Shown here: positions 25,718-35,038 of the stretch, piece by piece
Position numbering within the stretch: the first letter of the stretch is position 1
How the letters are laid out: every line of letters starts with the position of its first letter
Assembly (NCBI RefSeq): GCF_014640975.1
Contig: NZ_BMHO01000001.1
Location: 1,498,166 to 1,562,165, forward strand
Length of the DNA stretch: 64,000 nt
Direction: 5' to 3'
Source: Microbacterium faecale
Lineage (GTDB): Bacteria > Actinomycetota > Actinomycetes > Actinomycetales > Microbacteriaceae
Program-made: the position numbers and the translations under genes
The notes under the pieces: generated by a model
What the model was told of the DNA's origin: nothing
The model's database searches: none
What the model saw: the letters and a program-made list of their open reading frames with translations, nothing else

Positions 25718-26601
25718 ACGCCATTCAGGACCGCGCCGCGAACCGGTTCCTCACGCAGCTCGATCGCGAGCTCGGGATCCTGCCGGCCGCGCAGCGGCAC
25801 GGGATCGGCGAGGACGTCGAATCGCACATCCTCGACGCGCTCGAGCGGGGGCGTGACATCGACGCGATTCTCGCTGGCCTCGGCACACCGCGCGAGGTGG
25901 CGAGACAGTATGCCGACCAGCTCGGCGTCGACCAGGGTGCACGCCCGGACGACCGGGCGACGAGATGGCTCGCGATCGCGACCGTCGCTGTCGGCGCGCT
26001 CTCTGCGGCGCTGATGCCCTTCATCGCGGACGGGGAGCTCGGGCGAGGCGCCGTCGCGCTCGGGGTGGAGGTGCTGCTGTTCGCGCTGCCGATCCTGCTC
26101 GGCGCGCTCCCGCTCGTCGTGTTGCGGCCCTGGGGCTACCTCGCCGCCGTCGTGGCCGCCATCGTGACGACCGGGTTCGTCGCCGTCGGGCTGGGGTGGC
26201 AGGGCAACCTCATCATGTTCATGCCGCTGATGTTCGTGACCTGGGCCGCCGTCATCGTGCCGCCCGTCGCACGCCGCGGCGCGTCGGGCGCGCGCATCAC
26301 CCTGCGCATTCTCGGCGGCTGCCTTGTCGCGTTCCCCGGACTCTTCGGCGTCGCCGGCGGCATCGGCGGGACGGTCGATCTGACGGTGGCCGTCGTGATC
26401 ATCGGCATCGTCACCCTCGCCGCGGGCGCGCTGTTCGCGTGCGGCGTGCGCGCCGGTTACGTCATCGTCGCCCTCGGGGGCGTCGTGGTGCTGGTGACCA
26501 GCCTGTTCGACCCGGGCCTGCTGTTCCTGGTCTTCTGGAGCACGGGCGGACTCTGGATCGCGCTCGGCGTCGGCGCGCTCGCCGGGGCGCGCCGACGCTG
26601 A
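25714..26601 (+). CDS. HAAS/DUF1700-type membrane protein, partner of PadR
   Basis: 295 aa. The N-terminal 70 residues form a soluble helical HAAS-like region (FLTQLDRELGILPAAQR and GLGTPREVARQYADQLG), followed by seven or so membrane helices to the C-terminus. Such proteins are commonly found behind PadR regulators of envelope-stress or antibiotic-response systems; their biochemical role is not settled. Start chosen from the 4-base overlap with padR. Confidence 0.85.
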   Translation: MNAIQDRAANRFLTQLDRELGILPAAQRHGIGEDVESHILDALERGRDIDAILAGLGTPREVARQYADQLGVDQGARPDDRATRWLAIATVAVGALSAALMPFIADGELGRGAVALGVEVLLFALPILLGALPLVVLRPWGYLAAVVAAIVTTGFVAVGLGWQGNLIMFMPLMFVTWAAVIVPPVARRGASGARITLRILGGCLVAFPGLFGVAGGIGGTVDLTVAVVIIGIVTLAAGALFACGVRAGYVIVALGGVVVLVTSLFDPGLLFLVFWSTGGLWIALGVGALAGARRR

Positions 26602-26615
26602 GCCCGTGCCCGCTC

Positions 26616-28271
26616 TCAGGCCAGGAGGGCGTGTGCCGCCTGCTCCAACGCCGCGAGGCGTGCGCGGGCGATGGCGGGCGTGTCGCCCGTCACGTCGAGG
26701 TAGGCCTTGAGCTTCGGCTCGGTACCGCTCGGCCGGAAGATCACCCGCGAACCGTCCGCGAGGCCGAACCGCAGGATGTCGCCCCCGGGCCCTCCGTCGC
26801 GCGGCGTCATCAGGTCGTCGACCCGCTCGACCGCGACGTCGCCGAACGTCGTCGGGGGCTCCGCGCGCAACCGCGCCATCGCGGTGGTGATCACGGCGAC
26901 GTCCTCGACACGGATCGAGACCTGCCCGCTCGCGTAGTGGCCGATCTCCGACGCGAGGTCGTCGAGCAGGTCCGCGAGCGTGCGTCCCTCGGCGCGTGCC
27001 TCGGCGGCCAGACCCAGCACGGCAACGGCGGCCGAGATGCCGTCCTTGTCGCGCACCGTCTCGGGGTTCACCAGGTAGCCGAGCGCCTCCTCGTACCCGA
27101 ACACCATGCCGGGTGCGCGCGAGATCCACTTGAACCCCGTCAGCGTCTCGTGCCAGTCGAGGCCGTAGCGTCGCGCGATCGCCCCCAGGCCGGGGGACGA
27201 GACGAGCGAGCAGGCGAGAGACGGCGCACCGTCCGAGGCCCCCGCGGTGCGCGCGACGGCGCGCGCAGCGCGGGCACCGAGCAGCAGCCCGATGTCGTTG
27301 CCCGTGAGGCGCCGCCAGCCGTCGGTGGTGGGAATCGCGATGGCGACGCGGTCGGCGTCCGGGTCGTTCGCGATGACGAACTCGGCGTCGATGCGCTCGG
27401 CGGTCGCGTACGACAGGTCCATCGCGCCCGGTTCCTCCGGGTTCGGGAACGCCACCGTCGGGAACGTGCCGTCTGGCGCGATCTGTTCCGCCACCACCTC
27501 GGGCGCGGGATAGCCGGCCGCCGTGACGACCGCGCGGACCGTCTCCCACCCGACGCCGTGCATCGCGGTGTAGACCCAGCGCATGCCCGCGGCACCCGCC
27601 GGAGCGGGCTGCACCTCGGCGGTGCGGCGAACGTATTCGTCAAAGACGGCATCGTCCGCGATCGCGTAGCCATCGGATCGCGGCAGCTCGGCGATGGATC
27701 CGCCGTCGGCGACCCCCTGGATGCTCGCGGCGATCTCCGCGTCGGTGGGCGAGACGATCTGTGCGCCCTCGTCGGCGCCGCCGAGATAGACCTTGTAGCC
27801 GTTGTCGGCTGGTGGGTTGTGGCTCGCTGTGACCATGACGCCCGCGTCGGCGCCGAGGTGCCGCACGGCGAACGCGAGCACCGGCGTAGGCAGCATGCGG
27901 GGGAGGAGGACCGCATTCACGCCCGCGCCGGCGAGCAGCTCCGCGGAGTCGCGGGCGAACACATCGGAGTTCCGGCGGCCGTCATAGCCGATAACGACGG
28001 TCGGGGCGGATCCGTCGGAACGGTCGACGAGGAAGCGCGCAAGCCCGGCGGCGGCCTGCGCCACGAGCACGCGATTCATCCGCATGGGGCCGGCGCCGAG
28101 CGCGCCGCGCAGTCCCGCGGTGCCGAACTGCAGGCGCCCCGTGAACCGGTCGGCGAGATCGGCGTTCGCCTCCGCGTCGCCGCGCTCGGCCCGCTCGACG
28201 AGCACTGTCAGCTCCGCACGCGTATCGGGATCCGGATCCTGCGCGAGCCACGCGCGGGCGGCCGCGATCAT
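26616..28271 (-). CDS. Phosphohexomutase (phosphoglucomutase/phosphomannomutase)
   Basis: 551-aa alpha-D-phosphohexomutase that moves phosphate between C6 and C1 of a hexose or pentose. Catalytic Ser150 lies in TASHNPPADNGYK, the metal loop is NDPDADRVAIA, and GYDGRRNS and the C-terminal phosphate-binding RPSGTEPKLK are present. It could provide glucose-1-phosphate or mannose-1-phosphate for the surface glycan genes in the last third of the window, or act as phosphopentomutase, which fits the purine nucleoside phosphorylase gene just upstream (ATGA overlap at 28268-28271). Confidence 0.92.
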   Translation of the reverse strand: MIAAARAWLAQDPDPDTRAELTVLVERAERGDAEANADLADRFTGRLQFGTAGLRGALGAGPMRMNRVLVAQAAAGLARFLVDRSDGSAPTVVIGYDGRRNSDVFARDSAELLAGAGVNAVLLPRMLPTPVLAFAVRHLGADAGVMVTASHNPPADNGYKVYLGGADEGAQIVSPTDAEIAASIQGVADGGSIAELPRSDGYAIADDAVFDEYVRRTAEVQPAPAGAAGMRWVYTAMHGVGWETVRAVVTAAGYPAPEVVAEQIAPDGTFPTVAFPNPEEPGAMDLSYATAERIDAEFVIANDPDADRVAIAIPTTDGWRRLTGNDIGLLLGARAARAVARTAGASDGAPSLACSLVSSPGLGAIARRYGLDWHETLTGFKWISRAPGMVFGYEEALGYLVNPETVRDKDGISAAVAVLGLAAEARAEGRTLADLLDDLASEIGHYASGQVSIRVEDVAVITTAMARLRAEPPTTFGDVAVERVDDLMTPRDGGPGGDILRFGLADGSRVIFRPSGTEPKLKAYLDVTGDTPAIARARLAALEQAAHALLA

Positions 28272-29098
28272 CGAATCTTTCCGATCACGTCCGCGAGCAG
28301 CCGTGAGATGCGTCCCTCGGCGCTGCGCCCGGCCTCGATGACCTCTTCGTGGCTGAGCGGGGTCGGCGAGATGCCGGCCGCGAGGTTCGTGATGAGCGAG
28401 AATCCGAGCACCTCGAGCCCAGCCTGGCGCGCCGCGATCGCCTCGAGCGCCGTCGACATGCCGACGATGTCGCCGCCGAGCGCTTCCACCATCCGCACCT
28501 CCGCAGGCGTCTCGTACTGGGGCCCGCGGAACTGCGCGTAGACGCCCTCGTCGAGGCTCGGATCCACCTCGCGCGCGATCTCGCGCAGACGCGACGAGTA
28601 CAGGTCGGTCATGTCGATGAACGTCGCGCCCTCGAGCGGCGTGTCGGCCGTGAGATTGAGGTGGTCGCTGATGAGCACCGGCTGGCCGGCGCTCCAGGTG
28701 TCCTTGATGCCGCCGGCGCCATTGGTCAGCACCATCACACGCGCTCCGGCCGCCGCCGCGGTGCGCACGCTGTGCACGACGCGGCGCACGCCGTGCCCCT
28801 CGTAGTAATGAGTCCGGGCGCCGATCACGAGCACGTATCGACCGTCGTCCATTCGCACGCTGCGGAGAGTGCCGACGTGTCCCTCGAGTGCGGGCTTCGT
28901 GAAGCCCGTCACCTCGGTGGCGGCGATCTGGGCGACGGTTTCGCCGATCAGTTCGGCGGCGTGTCCCCAGCCGCTGCCGAGCGTGACGGCGATGTCGTGT
29001 CGCTCGACGCCGGTCAGGCGGGCGATGTCGGCGGCGGCGGTACGGGCGACCTCGAACGGATCTGCGGCGAGGTCGAGAGGGTGCGACGGATCAGTCAT
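28268..29098 (-). CDS. Purine nucleoside phosphorylase
   Basis: 276-aa trimeric-type purine nucleoside phosphorylase: inosine or guanosine plus phosphate gives the base and ribose-1-phosphate. Phosphate-binding TLGSGWGH near residue 35, the ARTHYYEGH loop, the NGAGGI segment, and the purine-site Glu in QYETPAEVRM. ATG 29098 follows TATCGT by 6 nt on the minus strand, so the frame extension up to 29266 is rejected. Its overlap with the phosphohexomutase gene suggests that ribose-1-phosphate is passed on to a mutase. Confidence 0.94.
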   Translation of the reverse strand: MTDPSHPLDLAADPFEVARTAAADIARLTGVERHDIAVTLGSGWGHAAELIGETVAQIAATEVTGFTKPALEGHVGTLRSVRMDDGRYVLVIGARTHYYEGHGVRRVVHSVRTAAAAGARVMVLTNGAGGIKDTWSAGQPVLISDHLNLTADTPLEGATFIDMTDLYSSRLREIAREVDPSLDEGVYAQFRGPQYETPAEVRMVEALGGDIVGMSTALEAIAARQAGLEVLGFSLITNLAAGISPTPLSHEEVIEAGRSAEGRISRLLADVIGKIR

Positions 29099-29104
29099 GG
29101 AGAC

Positions 29105-29110
29105 ACGATA
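29105..29110 (-). promoter_or_regulatory. -10 hexamer of the purine nucleoside phosphorylase gene
   Basis: TATCGT on the minus strand, 6 nt before ATG 29098; it fixes the start and faces the lpdA promoter 25 bp away. Confidence 0.55.
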
Positions 29111-29134
29111 GCGCCGCTGTCTGGGCCAGGGTGA

Positions 29135-29140
29135 CACAAT
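29135..29140 (+). promoter_or_regulatory. -10 hexamer of lpdA
   Basis: CACAAT, 7 nt before ATG 29148. It overlaps the upstream in-frame ATG at 29139, which is therefore not used. Confidence 0.5.
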
Positions 29141-29147
29141 GGGGCCC

Positions 29148-30578
29148 ATGAGTTTCGACTTCGAACGCAGCCAGAGGATCGCGATCATCGGCGGCGGGCC
29201 GGGGGGATACGAGGCGGCGCTCGCGGGAGCGCAGCTGGGCGCCGACGTGACCCTCGTCGAGAGCACCGGCGTCGGCGGTTCCGCCGTGCTGACCGACGTC
29301 GTGCCGTCGAAGACGCTGATCGCGACCGCCGACGCGGCGCGCGCGATCGAGGACGCCGGCGATCTGGGCGTGCAGTTCTACGCGCGCGGCGACTCCGGTA
29401 AACCGCTCAAGCCGGAAGTGGCGATCAACCTGCTGGCCATCAACAAGCGCACGCTCGCTCTCGCGGGGCAGCAGTCCGAAGACATGCGCGAGCGCCTCCT
29501 CGACGCCGGCGTGACCATCATCTCTGGCCACGGCCGGCTGGAGGGCGACGACGCGGTCATCGTCTCGACCGGCCCCGACGGCACCGACTTCGACCGGCTG
29601 GAGGCCGACACCATCATCGTGTCGGTCGGCGCGTCGCCGCGCGAGCTGCCGGGCGCGATGCCCGACGGCGACCGCATCCTCACCTGGAAGCAGATGTACA
29701 ACATGTCGGCGCTGCCCGAGCACCTCGTGGTGGTCGGTTCCGGCGTCACCGGGGCCGAGTTCGCCTCGGCGTACATGAACCTCGGCGCGAAGGTGACGCT
29801 CGTCTCGAGCCGCGAGCAGGTGCTCCCCGGTGAGGACCCCGATGCCGCGAAGGTGCTCGAGAAGGTGTTCACGCGCGGGGGCATGACGCTCCTCGCGAAG
29901 TCACGCGCCGAGACGGTGGAGAACACCGGATCCGGCGTGGTCGTCACGCTCACGGACGGCTCGACCATCGAGGGCTCCCACTGCCTCATGGCCGTGGGCG
30001 GCGTCCCCAACACGTCAGGCCTCGGCCTGGCGGAGGCGGGCGTGCAGCTCGAGAAGTCGGGTCACATCAGCGTCAACAAGGTCGGTCGCACCTCGGTGTC
30101 GAACATCTACGCGACGGGCGACTGCACGAACCTGGTGCCGCTCGCGTCGGTGTCCTCGATGCTCGGCCGCACGGCCGTCTTCCACGCGATGGGCGACGCG
30201 GTGATCCCATTCGCCGAGCACAAGATCGCCGCCAACATCTTCACGTCGCCCGAGATCGCCACGGTCGGCTGGACCTCCGACGCGGAGCACGCGATCCAGT
30301 GCAAGCTCGATCTCGAGGAGAACCCGCGCGCCAAGATGATGGGCGTGCGCGACGGCTTCGTGAAGCTCTTCGCCCGCCGCCTGTCCGGCACGGTCGTCGG
30401 CGGTGTCGTGGTCGCCCCGAAGGCGAGCGAGCTCATCTTCCCGATCGCCATGGCGGTCGAGCGTCGTCTCACGGTCGATCAGGTCGCGCGCGTGTTCACG
30501 GCCTACCCGTCGCTGTCCGGGTCCATCACCGACGCCGCGCGCTCGATGCACGGACTCGGCGTCCGCGTCGAGGAGTGA
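29148..30578 (+). CDS. lpdA: NAD(P)H-quinone dehydrogenase, LpdA type flavoprotein
   Basis: 476 aa, two-dinucleotide-binding flavoprotein of the pyridine nucleotide-disulfide reductase fold. FAD motif GGGPGGYEAA near residue 14, NAD motif VGSGVTGAEFAS near 195, FAD aspartate in YATGDCTN, and a C-terminal dimer domain. The redox pair CxxxxC of true lipoamide dehydrogenases is missing (the loop reads GVGGSAVLTDVVPSK), which is the mark of the LpdA quinone reductases described from Mycobacterium tuberculosis. Start 29148 is favoured over 29139 because the latter lies inside the -10 element. Confidence 0.9.
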   Translation: MSFDFERSQRIAIIGGGPGGYEAALAGAQLGADVTLVESTGVGGSAVLTDVVPSKTLIATADAARAIEDAGDLGVQFYARGDSGKPLKPEVAINLLAINKRTLALAGQQSEDMRERLLDAGVTIISGHGRLEGDDAVIVSTGPDGTDFDRLEADTIIVSVGASPRELPGAMPDGDRILTWKQMYNMSALPEHLVVVGSGVTGAEFASAYMNLGAKVTLVSSREQVLPGEDPDAAKVLEKVFTRGGMTLLAKSRAETVENTGSGVVVTLTDGSTIEGSHCLMAVGGVPNTSGLGLAEAGVQLEKSGHISVNKVGRTSVSNIYATGDCTNLVPLASVSSMLGRTAVFHAMGDAVIPFAEHKIAANIFTSPEIATVGWTSDAEHAIQCKLDLEENPRAKMMGVRDGFVKLFARRLSGTVVGGVVVAPKASELIFPIAMAVERRLTVDQVARVFTAYPSLSGSITDAARSMHGLGVRVEE

Positions 30579-30590
30579 CGCCGGCGCGGC

Positions 30591-32360
30591 TCAGACGATC
30601 TGCAGCAGCTGGTGCCCTGCGCTCACGGTCTGACCGACCGGCGCGCTGATCGACGCGACGCGCCCATCCTTGTGCGCGTGCAGGGGCTGTTCCATCTTCA
30701 TCGCCTCGAGGACGACGACCAGGTCGCCCGCGACGACGTCCTGACCGTCGTCGACCGCGATCTTCACGACGGTCGCCTGCATCGGCGAGGTGACGGCGTG
30801 ACCGGAGGCTCCGCTCGGGACGCCGGATGCATGGTGGCTGCGACGCGACGGCGGCACGTTCGCCGGTCGTCCTCGCGAGGCGGCCGGCTGCGTGACGCGC
30901 TCCGGCAGGCTGACCTCGACGCGCTTGCCGCCGACCTCGACGACCACGGTATGGCGCTCGGGGGCGGGCTCGGCCTGGTGCAGCTCGCCGTCCCACGGCG
31001 CGATCTCGCCCGCGAACTCCGTCTCGATCCAGCGCGTATACACGCCGAATTCTCCGTCCGACGCCGCGAACGCGGGATCGCGAACGACCGCCCGGTGGAA
31101 GGGGATCACCGTCGGCAGGCCGCTGACCTCGAACTCGTCGAGGGCGCGGCGTGCGCGATCGAGCGCCTCCGCGCGGTCGCTGCCCGTCACGATGAGCTTG
31201 GCGAGCATCGAATCGAAGGCGCCGCCGATCTCGTCGCCGGCCGTGACGCCGCTGTCGACGCGGACACCGGGGCCGCCGGGGACCTTGAACGTGTGGATGG
31301 GGCCGGGCTGGGGGAGGAATCCGCGACCGGCGTCCTCGCCGTTGATGCGGAACTCGATCGAATGGCCCTCCGGCACGGGGTCGCCGTACTCGAGGAGGCC
31401 GCCCGCGGCGATCCGGAACTGCTCCCGGACGAGGTCGATGCCGGTCACTTCCTCGCTCACGGGGTGCTCGACCTGCAGCCGCGTGTTCACCTCGAGGAAG
31501 GAGATCGTGCCGTCTGCGCCCACGAGGAACTCACACGTTCCCGCGCCGACGTAGCCGACATCCTTCAGGATCGCCTTCGACGCGTCGTACAGGATCCGGT
31601 TCTGCTCCTCGGACAGGAACGGCGCGGGCGCCTCCTCGACGAGCTTCTGGTGGCGGCGCTGCAGCGAGCAGTCGCGCGTCGAGACGACGACGACGTTTCC
31701 GTTCGCGTCGGCGAGGCACTGCGTCTCGACGTGGCGCGGCCGGTCGAGGTACTTCTCGACGAAGCACTCGCCGCGGCCGAATGCCGCGACCGCTTCGCGC
31801 GTCGCGGATTCGAACAGCTCGGCGACCTCATCGAACTCGCGCGCGACCTTCAGTCCGCGCCCGCCGCCGCCGTAGGCCGCCTTGATGGCGATGGGCAGTC
31901 CGTGCTCCTCGGCGAAGGCGATGACCTCGTCCGCGCCCGCGACGGGACCCGGCGTGCCAGGGGCGAGCGGCGCGCCCACCTTCTCGGCCACGTGGCGTGC
32001 GGTCACCTTGTCGCCGAGCGCCTCGATGGCCTCAGGACCGGGGCCGATCCAGACGAGGCCGGCGTCGGTGACGGCGCGCGCGAAGTCGGCGTTCTCCGCC
32101 AGGAACCCGTATCCGGGGTGCACGGCGTCAGCACCGGACCGCCGCGCGACCGACAGGATCTTGTCCATGGCGAGGTACGTCTCGGCGCTCGTTGCGCCCC
32201 CGAGAGCGTACGCCTCGTCGGCGAGTCGGGAGTGGAGGGCATCTCGGTCCTGGTCGGCGTAGACGGCGACCGATCCGATTCCGGAGTCGCGGGCCGCGCG
32301 GATAATGCGGACGGCGATCTCTCCACGGTTTGCGATGAGCACCTTGCGGATTGCGGGCAT
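30591..32360 (-). CDS. Acyl-CoA carboxylase alpha subunit (biotin carboxylase plus BCCP)
   Basis: 589 aa, the AccA3-like alpha subunit of actinobacterial acetyl/propionyl-CoA carboxylases. Biotin carboxylase (1 to about 450) with [14 protein letters not shown], the glycine-rich ATP-grasp loop [11 protein letters not shown] and the [11 protein letters not shown] active site. A linker follows, then a BCCP domain with the biotinylated Lys555 in EAMKMEQ. ATG 32360 lies 7 nt after TAGGCT. Partners are encoded at 37571 (beta) and 39154 (epsilon), and the biotin ligase at 39449, all in this window but in separate transcription units. Confidence 0.95.
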   Translation of the reverse strand: MPAIRKVLIANRGEIAVRIIRAARDSGIGSVAVYADQDRDALHSRLADEAYALGGATSAETYLAMDKILSVARRSGADAVHPGYGFLAENADFARAVTDAGLVWIGPGPEAIEALGDKVTARHVAEKVGAPLAPGTPGPVAGADEVIAFAEEHGLPIAIKAAYGGGGRGLKVAREFDEVAELFESATREAVAAFGRGECFVEKYLDRPRHVETQCLADANGNVVVVSTRDCSLQRRHQKLVEEAPAPFLSEEQNRILYDASKAILKDVGYVGAGTCEFLVGADGTISFLEVNTRLQVEHPVSEEVTGIDLVREQFRIAAGGLLEYGDPVPEGHSIEFRINGEDAGRGFLPQPGPIHTFKVPGGPGVRVDSGVTAGDEIGGAFDSMLAKLIVTGSDRAEALDRARRALDEFEVSGLPTVIPFHRAVVRDPAFAASDGEFGVYTRWIETEFAGEIAPWDGELHQAEPAPERHTVVVEVGGKRVEVSLPERVTQPAASRGRPANVPPSRRSHHASGVPSGASGHAVTSPMQATVVKIAVDDGQDVVAGDLVVVLEAMKMEQPLHAHKDGRVASISAPVGQTVSAGHQLLQIV

Positions 32361-32367
32361 GGATTCG

Positions 32368-32373
32368 AGCCTA
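32368..32373 (-). promoter_or_regulatory. -10 hexamer of the carboxylase alpha gene
   Basis: TAGGCT on the minus strand, 7 nt before ATG 32360, no Shine-Dalgarno sequence. Confidence 0.5.
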
Positions 32374-32438
32374 TCCAGCGGGGGCCGTGGAGATTTGATT
32401 GACCTCCACAACATGCCCGGCGTTTCGTGTGCGATTGG

Positions 32439-33074
32439 CTACGAGGCCGTCGTGGCCCAGAGGGAGGTCCATTCGATGCCGAGGTCGCGCACGAGTCGGC
32501 GCACGGTCGACAGCGACATACCGACCACCGTCGAGGGATCCCCGTCGACGCGCTCGATGAAGGCTCCTCCGAGGCTGTCCACGGTGAACGCGCCGGCGAC
32601 CGACAAGGGCTCGCCCGTCGCGACGTACGCGGCGATCTCCTCGTCGGTCACGTCCGAGGCGAACGTCACGTCCGCCTGCGAAACGGCGTCGGCGCGGGTC
32701 AGCCGCCCGTCCGCGATCCGGATGACGCTCTGGCCCGAATGGAGTGTGCCGGTCATGCCCCGCATCTGCCGCCAGCGGTCGGTGGCGCGCTCGGGAGTGT
32801 GCGGCTTGCCGTAGACGTGTCCGTCGAGCTCGAACATCGAGTCTCCGCCGATGACAATGCCCTCGAAGCCCTCACGTGCCAGTCGTGACGCGACCTCGTC
32901 GGCCTTGTGCGTGGCCAGCAGCAGAACGTGCTCCGCCGGCGACAGTTCGCGCTCGAGGGCGGCGATCACCGCGTCCTCGTCGACGTCGGGGGCCTCGAGG
33001 CGTGGTTCGATTCCCACCTGCCGCAGGAGCATGAGCCGGGCGGGGGACGTCGACGCGAGACACACCTGGAGCAT
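32439..33074 (-). CDS. maf: Maf-like nucleoside triphosphate pyrophosphatase
   Basis: 211-aa Maf/Ham1-fold house-cleaning enzyme that hydrolyses non-canonical or surplus nucleoside triphosphates to monophosphates. N-terminal LASTSPARLMLLRQVG, the catalytic GGDSMFELDG with its acidic residue, and the conserved YGKPHTPERA are visible. Slightly longer than E. coli YhdE, as usual in actinobacteria. It stands upstream of the carboxylase alpha gene in the same direction. GAGACT lies 6 nt before the start. Confidence 0.92.
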   Translation of the reverse strand: MLQVCLASTSPARLMLLRQVGIEPRLEAPDVDEDAVIAALERELSPAEHVLLLATHKADEVASRLAREGFEGIVIGGDSMFELDGHVYGKPHTPERATDRWRQMRGMTGTLHSGQSVIRIADGRLTRADAVSQADVTFASDVTDEEIAAYVATGEPLSVAGAFTVDSLGGAFIERVDGDPSTVVGMSLSTVRRLVRDLGIEWTSLWATTAS

Positions 33075-33155
33075 GCCCCCAGTCTCGGGTACAGCTCCTG
33101 CTCAGGGCAACGAACGTGCCGGAGACACGCGGGCACGGCGTGGGAAGATGGCGGG

Positions 33156-34379
33156 ATGCAGACGGGGGATGTACTCGAACTCGAGGTGTCGGGCGTCGCG
33201 CACGGCGGCGTCTTCGTCTCGCGACATGGGGAGAGCGGCCTCGTCGTCTTCACGCCGGACGCGCTGCCCGGCGAGCGAATCCGTGCGCGCGTGACGGACG
33301 TGCGCCGCTCGTTCGCCCGCGCCGAGACGCTCGACGTGCTGGACGCGTCGGAGGATCGCATCCCGCATGTGTGGCGCGAGGCCGACGTCTCGCGGCCGCC
33401 AGCGGCGCGTCCCGGCGGCGCCGATTTCGGGCACGTCGCGCTCGCAGCCCAGCGCGAGCTCAAGCGCCGCGTGATCGAGGAAGCGTTTGACCGGTTCGCG
33501 GGCGGCGCCGTGTCGACTCTCGTCGAGCCCGCCGGATCCGACGAGACCGCGGACGGCACCCGGTGGCGCACCCGCGTCGGCCTGCATGTCGACGCGGACG
33601 GGCGGGTCGGGCCGTTCGCGGCCCGCAGTCACGATGTCATCGATGTCGCCGATTACCCGCTCGCCACGGCCGAGGTCGCCGACGCGGCCCTCGCGCTCGG
33701 CCGGGAGCAGCCGGGGCGGATCGATCTCGTCCAGCCCGCCGATGGGAGGGTGCGGATCCTGCGCCGCCCGGATGCCCGCGCCCGGCGCCGCGAGCGGTCC
33801 GAGGTCGTGACCGAGCGCGTCGCCGATCGCGCCTTCCGCGTCGACGCGGGCGGGTTCTGGCAGGTGCATCGTGGCGCCGCGACGGTTCTCGACGCCGCCG
33901 TGCGCGACGCCCTCGCGAGCCTTCCGGTGGAGCCCGGCGCCCACCACCTCGACCTCTACGGTGGCGTCGGACTGTTCTCAGCGGCGCTCGCCGGACATGG
34001 CGAGAAGGCCCGCGTCACGACGGTCGAGTCGGCGTCGACCGCCACGCGCCACGCGCGGGAGAACCTCGCCGATCTGCCAGTCCGCGCCGTCACCGCGCGG
34101 GTCGAGCGGTTCGTCGCCGGGCTCGAGCCTGACGACGACCTGACCCGCGGCATCGCGCTGCTTGATCCGCCTCGAGCGGGCGCGGGAGAACGCGTCGTGC
34201 ACGCCATCGCGCAGCTGTCACCGCGGGCCGTCGTCTACGTCGCCTGTGATCCGGTCGCCCTCGCGCGCGACGTCGGAATCTTCCGTCGATTCGGGTACGA
34301 CATCGACGTGCTGCGCGCCTTCGATCTGTTCCCGAACTCGCATCACGTGGAGGCCGTCGCCGTTCTGTCGATATCCTGA
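33156..34379 (+). CDS. TrmA/RumA-family RNA (uracil-5)-methyltransferase
   Basis: 407-aa SAM-dependent methyltransferase probably acting on U in tRNA or 23S rRNA. Residues 1-60 are a TRAM RNA-binding domain. The SAM fold has DLYGGVGLFSAAL. The catalytic part has LDPPRAGAGE and YVACDPVALARD with the nucleophilic Cys. That is the only cysteine; the four Fe-S cysteines of RumA (RlmD) are replaced in the READVSRPPAARPGGADFGH segment, so no cluster is expected. ATG 33156 is the best start, 6 nt after GAAGAT. Confidence 0.9.
   Translation: MQTGDVLELEVSGVAHGGVFVSRHGESGLVVFTPDALPGERIRARVTDVRRSFARAETLDVLDASEDRIPHVWREADVSRPPAARPGGADFGHVALAAQRELKRRVIEEAFDRFAGGAVSTLVEPAGSDETADGTRWRTRVGLHVDADGRVGPFAARSHDVIDVADYPLATAEVADAALALGREQPGRIDLVQPADGRVRILRRPDARARRRERSEVVTERVADRAFRVDAGGFWQVHRGAATVLDAAVRDALASLPVEPGAHHLDLYGGVGLFSAALAGHGEKARVTTVESASTATRHARENLADLPVRAVTARVERFVAGLEPDDDLTRGIALLDPPRAGAGERVVHAIAQLSPRAVVYVACDPVALARDVGIFRRFGYDIDVLRAFDLFPNSHHVEAVAVLSIS
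34372..34377 (+). promoter_or_regulatory. -10 hexamer of the response regulator gene
   Basis: TATCCT, 7 nt before ATG 34385. It overlaps the end of the preceding methyltransferase gene, giving the two-component genes their own leaderless start. Confidence 0.5.
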
Positions 34380-34384
34380 TCGAC

Positions 34385-35038
34385 ATGACCACGGTCGCGC
34401 TCATCGACGATCACGAATCCGTGCGCCTCGGGCTGCACGCCGTGCTCGTCGACGACGGTGCCTCGATCGTGTTCAGCGGATCCACGGTGGGCGAGTACCG
34501 GCGCAGCCTGCGCGACGCGAACGCGGTGCCCGCCGACATCGTCCTGCTCGACCTGACGCTCGGCGACGGCACGACGGTCGCCGAGAACGTCTCGAGCCTC
34601 GCGGGGGAATCGGCCGTCATCGTCCACTCGGTCGCCGATCGCCCGGCCAGCGTGCGAGAGGCGCTCGCCACGGGCGCTGTGGGCGTCGTCAGCAAGGCGT
34701 CGCCCCTGGGGGAGGTCGTCCAGGCGGTGCGCACGGTCGCGGCGGGGGAACCGCTCGACAACGTCGAATGGGCGGCCGTCGTCGAGAGCGACCGGGCCTT
34801 CGCAGACGCACAGCTGTCGACCCGCGAGCGTGAGGTGCTCCGGCTCTACGCCGCGGGGCTGCCGCTGAAGGCGGTCGCCGACCGGCTCGGCATCGCGTTC
34901 TCGACGGCCAAGGAGAACATCGCGCGGATCCGTGGCAAGTACGTCGGGGTCGGGCGGCCCGCGCCCACCAAGGTTGATCTTCTGCGGCGCGCGATCGAGG
35001 ACGGCATCATGTCGTCTCCGGACACGCATCGTGCCTGA
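34385..35038 (+). CDS. NarL/LuxR-type response regulator
   Basis: 217 aa. Receiver domain (1-120) with the acidic pocket LIDDHE, phosphorylatable Asp56 in LLDLTLGDG and Lys in VSKASP. The C-terminal LuxR helix-turn-helix (about 145-210) has STREREVLRLYAAGLPLKAVADRLGI. The following sensor kinase gene starts inside its last 8 bases. The target genes are not evident; autoregulation or control of the third gene is plausible. Confidence 0.92.
   Translation: MTTVALIDDHESVRLGLHAVLVDDGASIVFSGSTVGEYRRSLRDANAVPADIVLLDLTLGDGTTVAENVSSLAGESAVIVHSVADRPASVREALATGAVGVVSKASPLGEVVQAVRTVAAGEPLDNVEWAAVVESDRAFADAQLSTREREVLRLYAAGLPLKAVADRLGIAFSTAKENIARIRGKYVGVGRPAPTKVDLLRRAIEDGIMSSPDTHRA

Noticed and set aside
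30612..32402. A 596-codon plus-strand frame opposite the carboxylase alpha gene
   Set aside because: Antisense shadow; the biotin carboxylase and BCCP motifs are on the minus strand.
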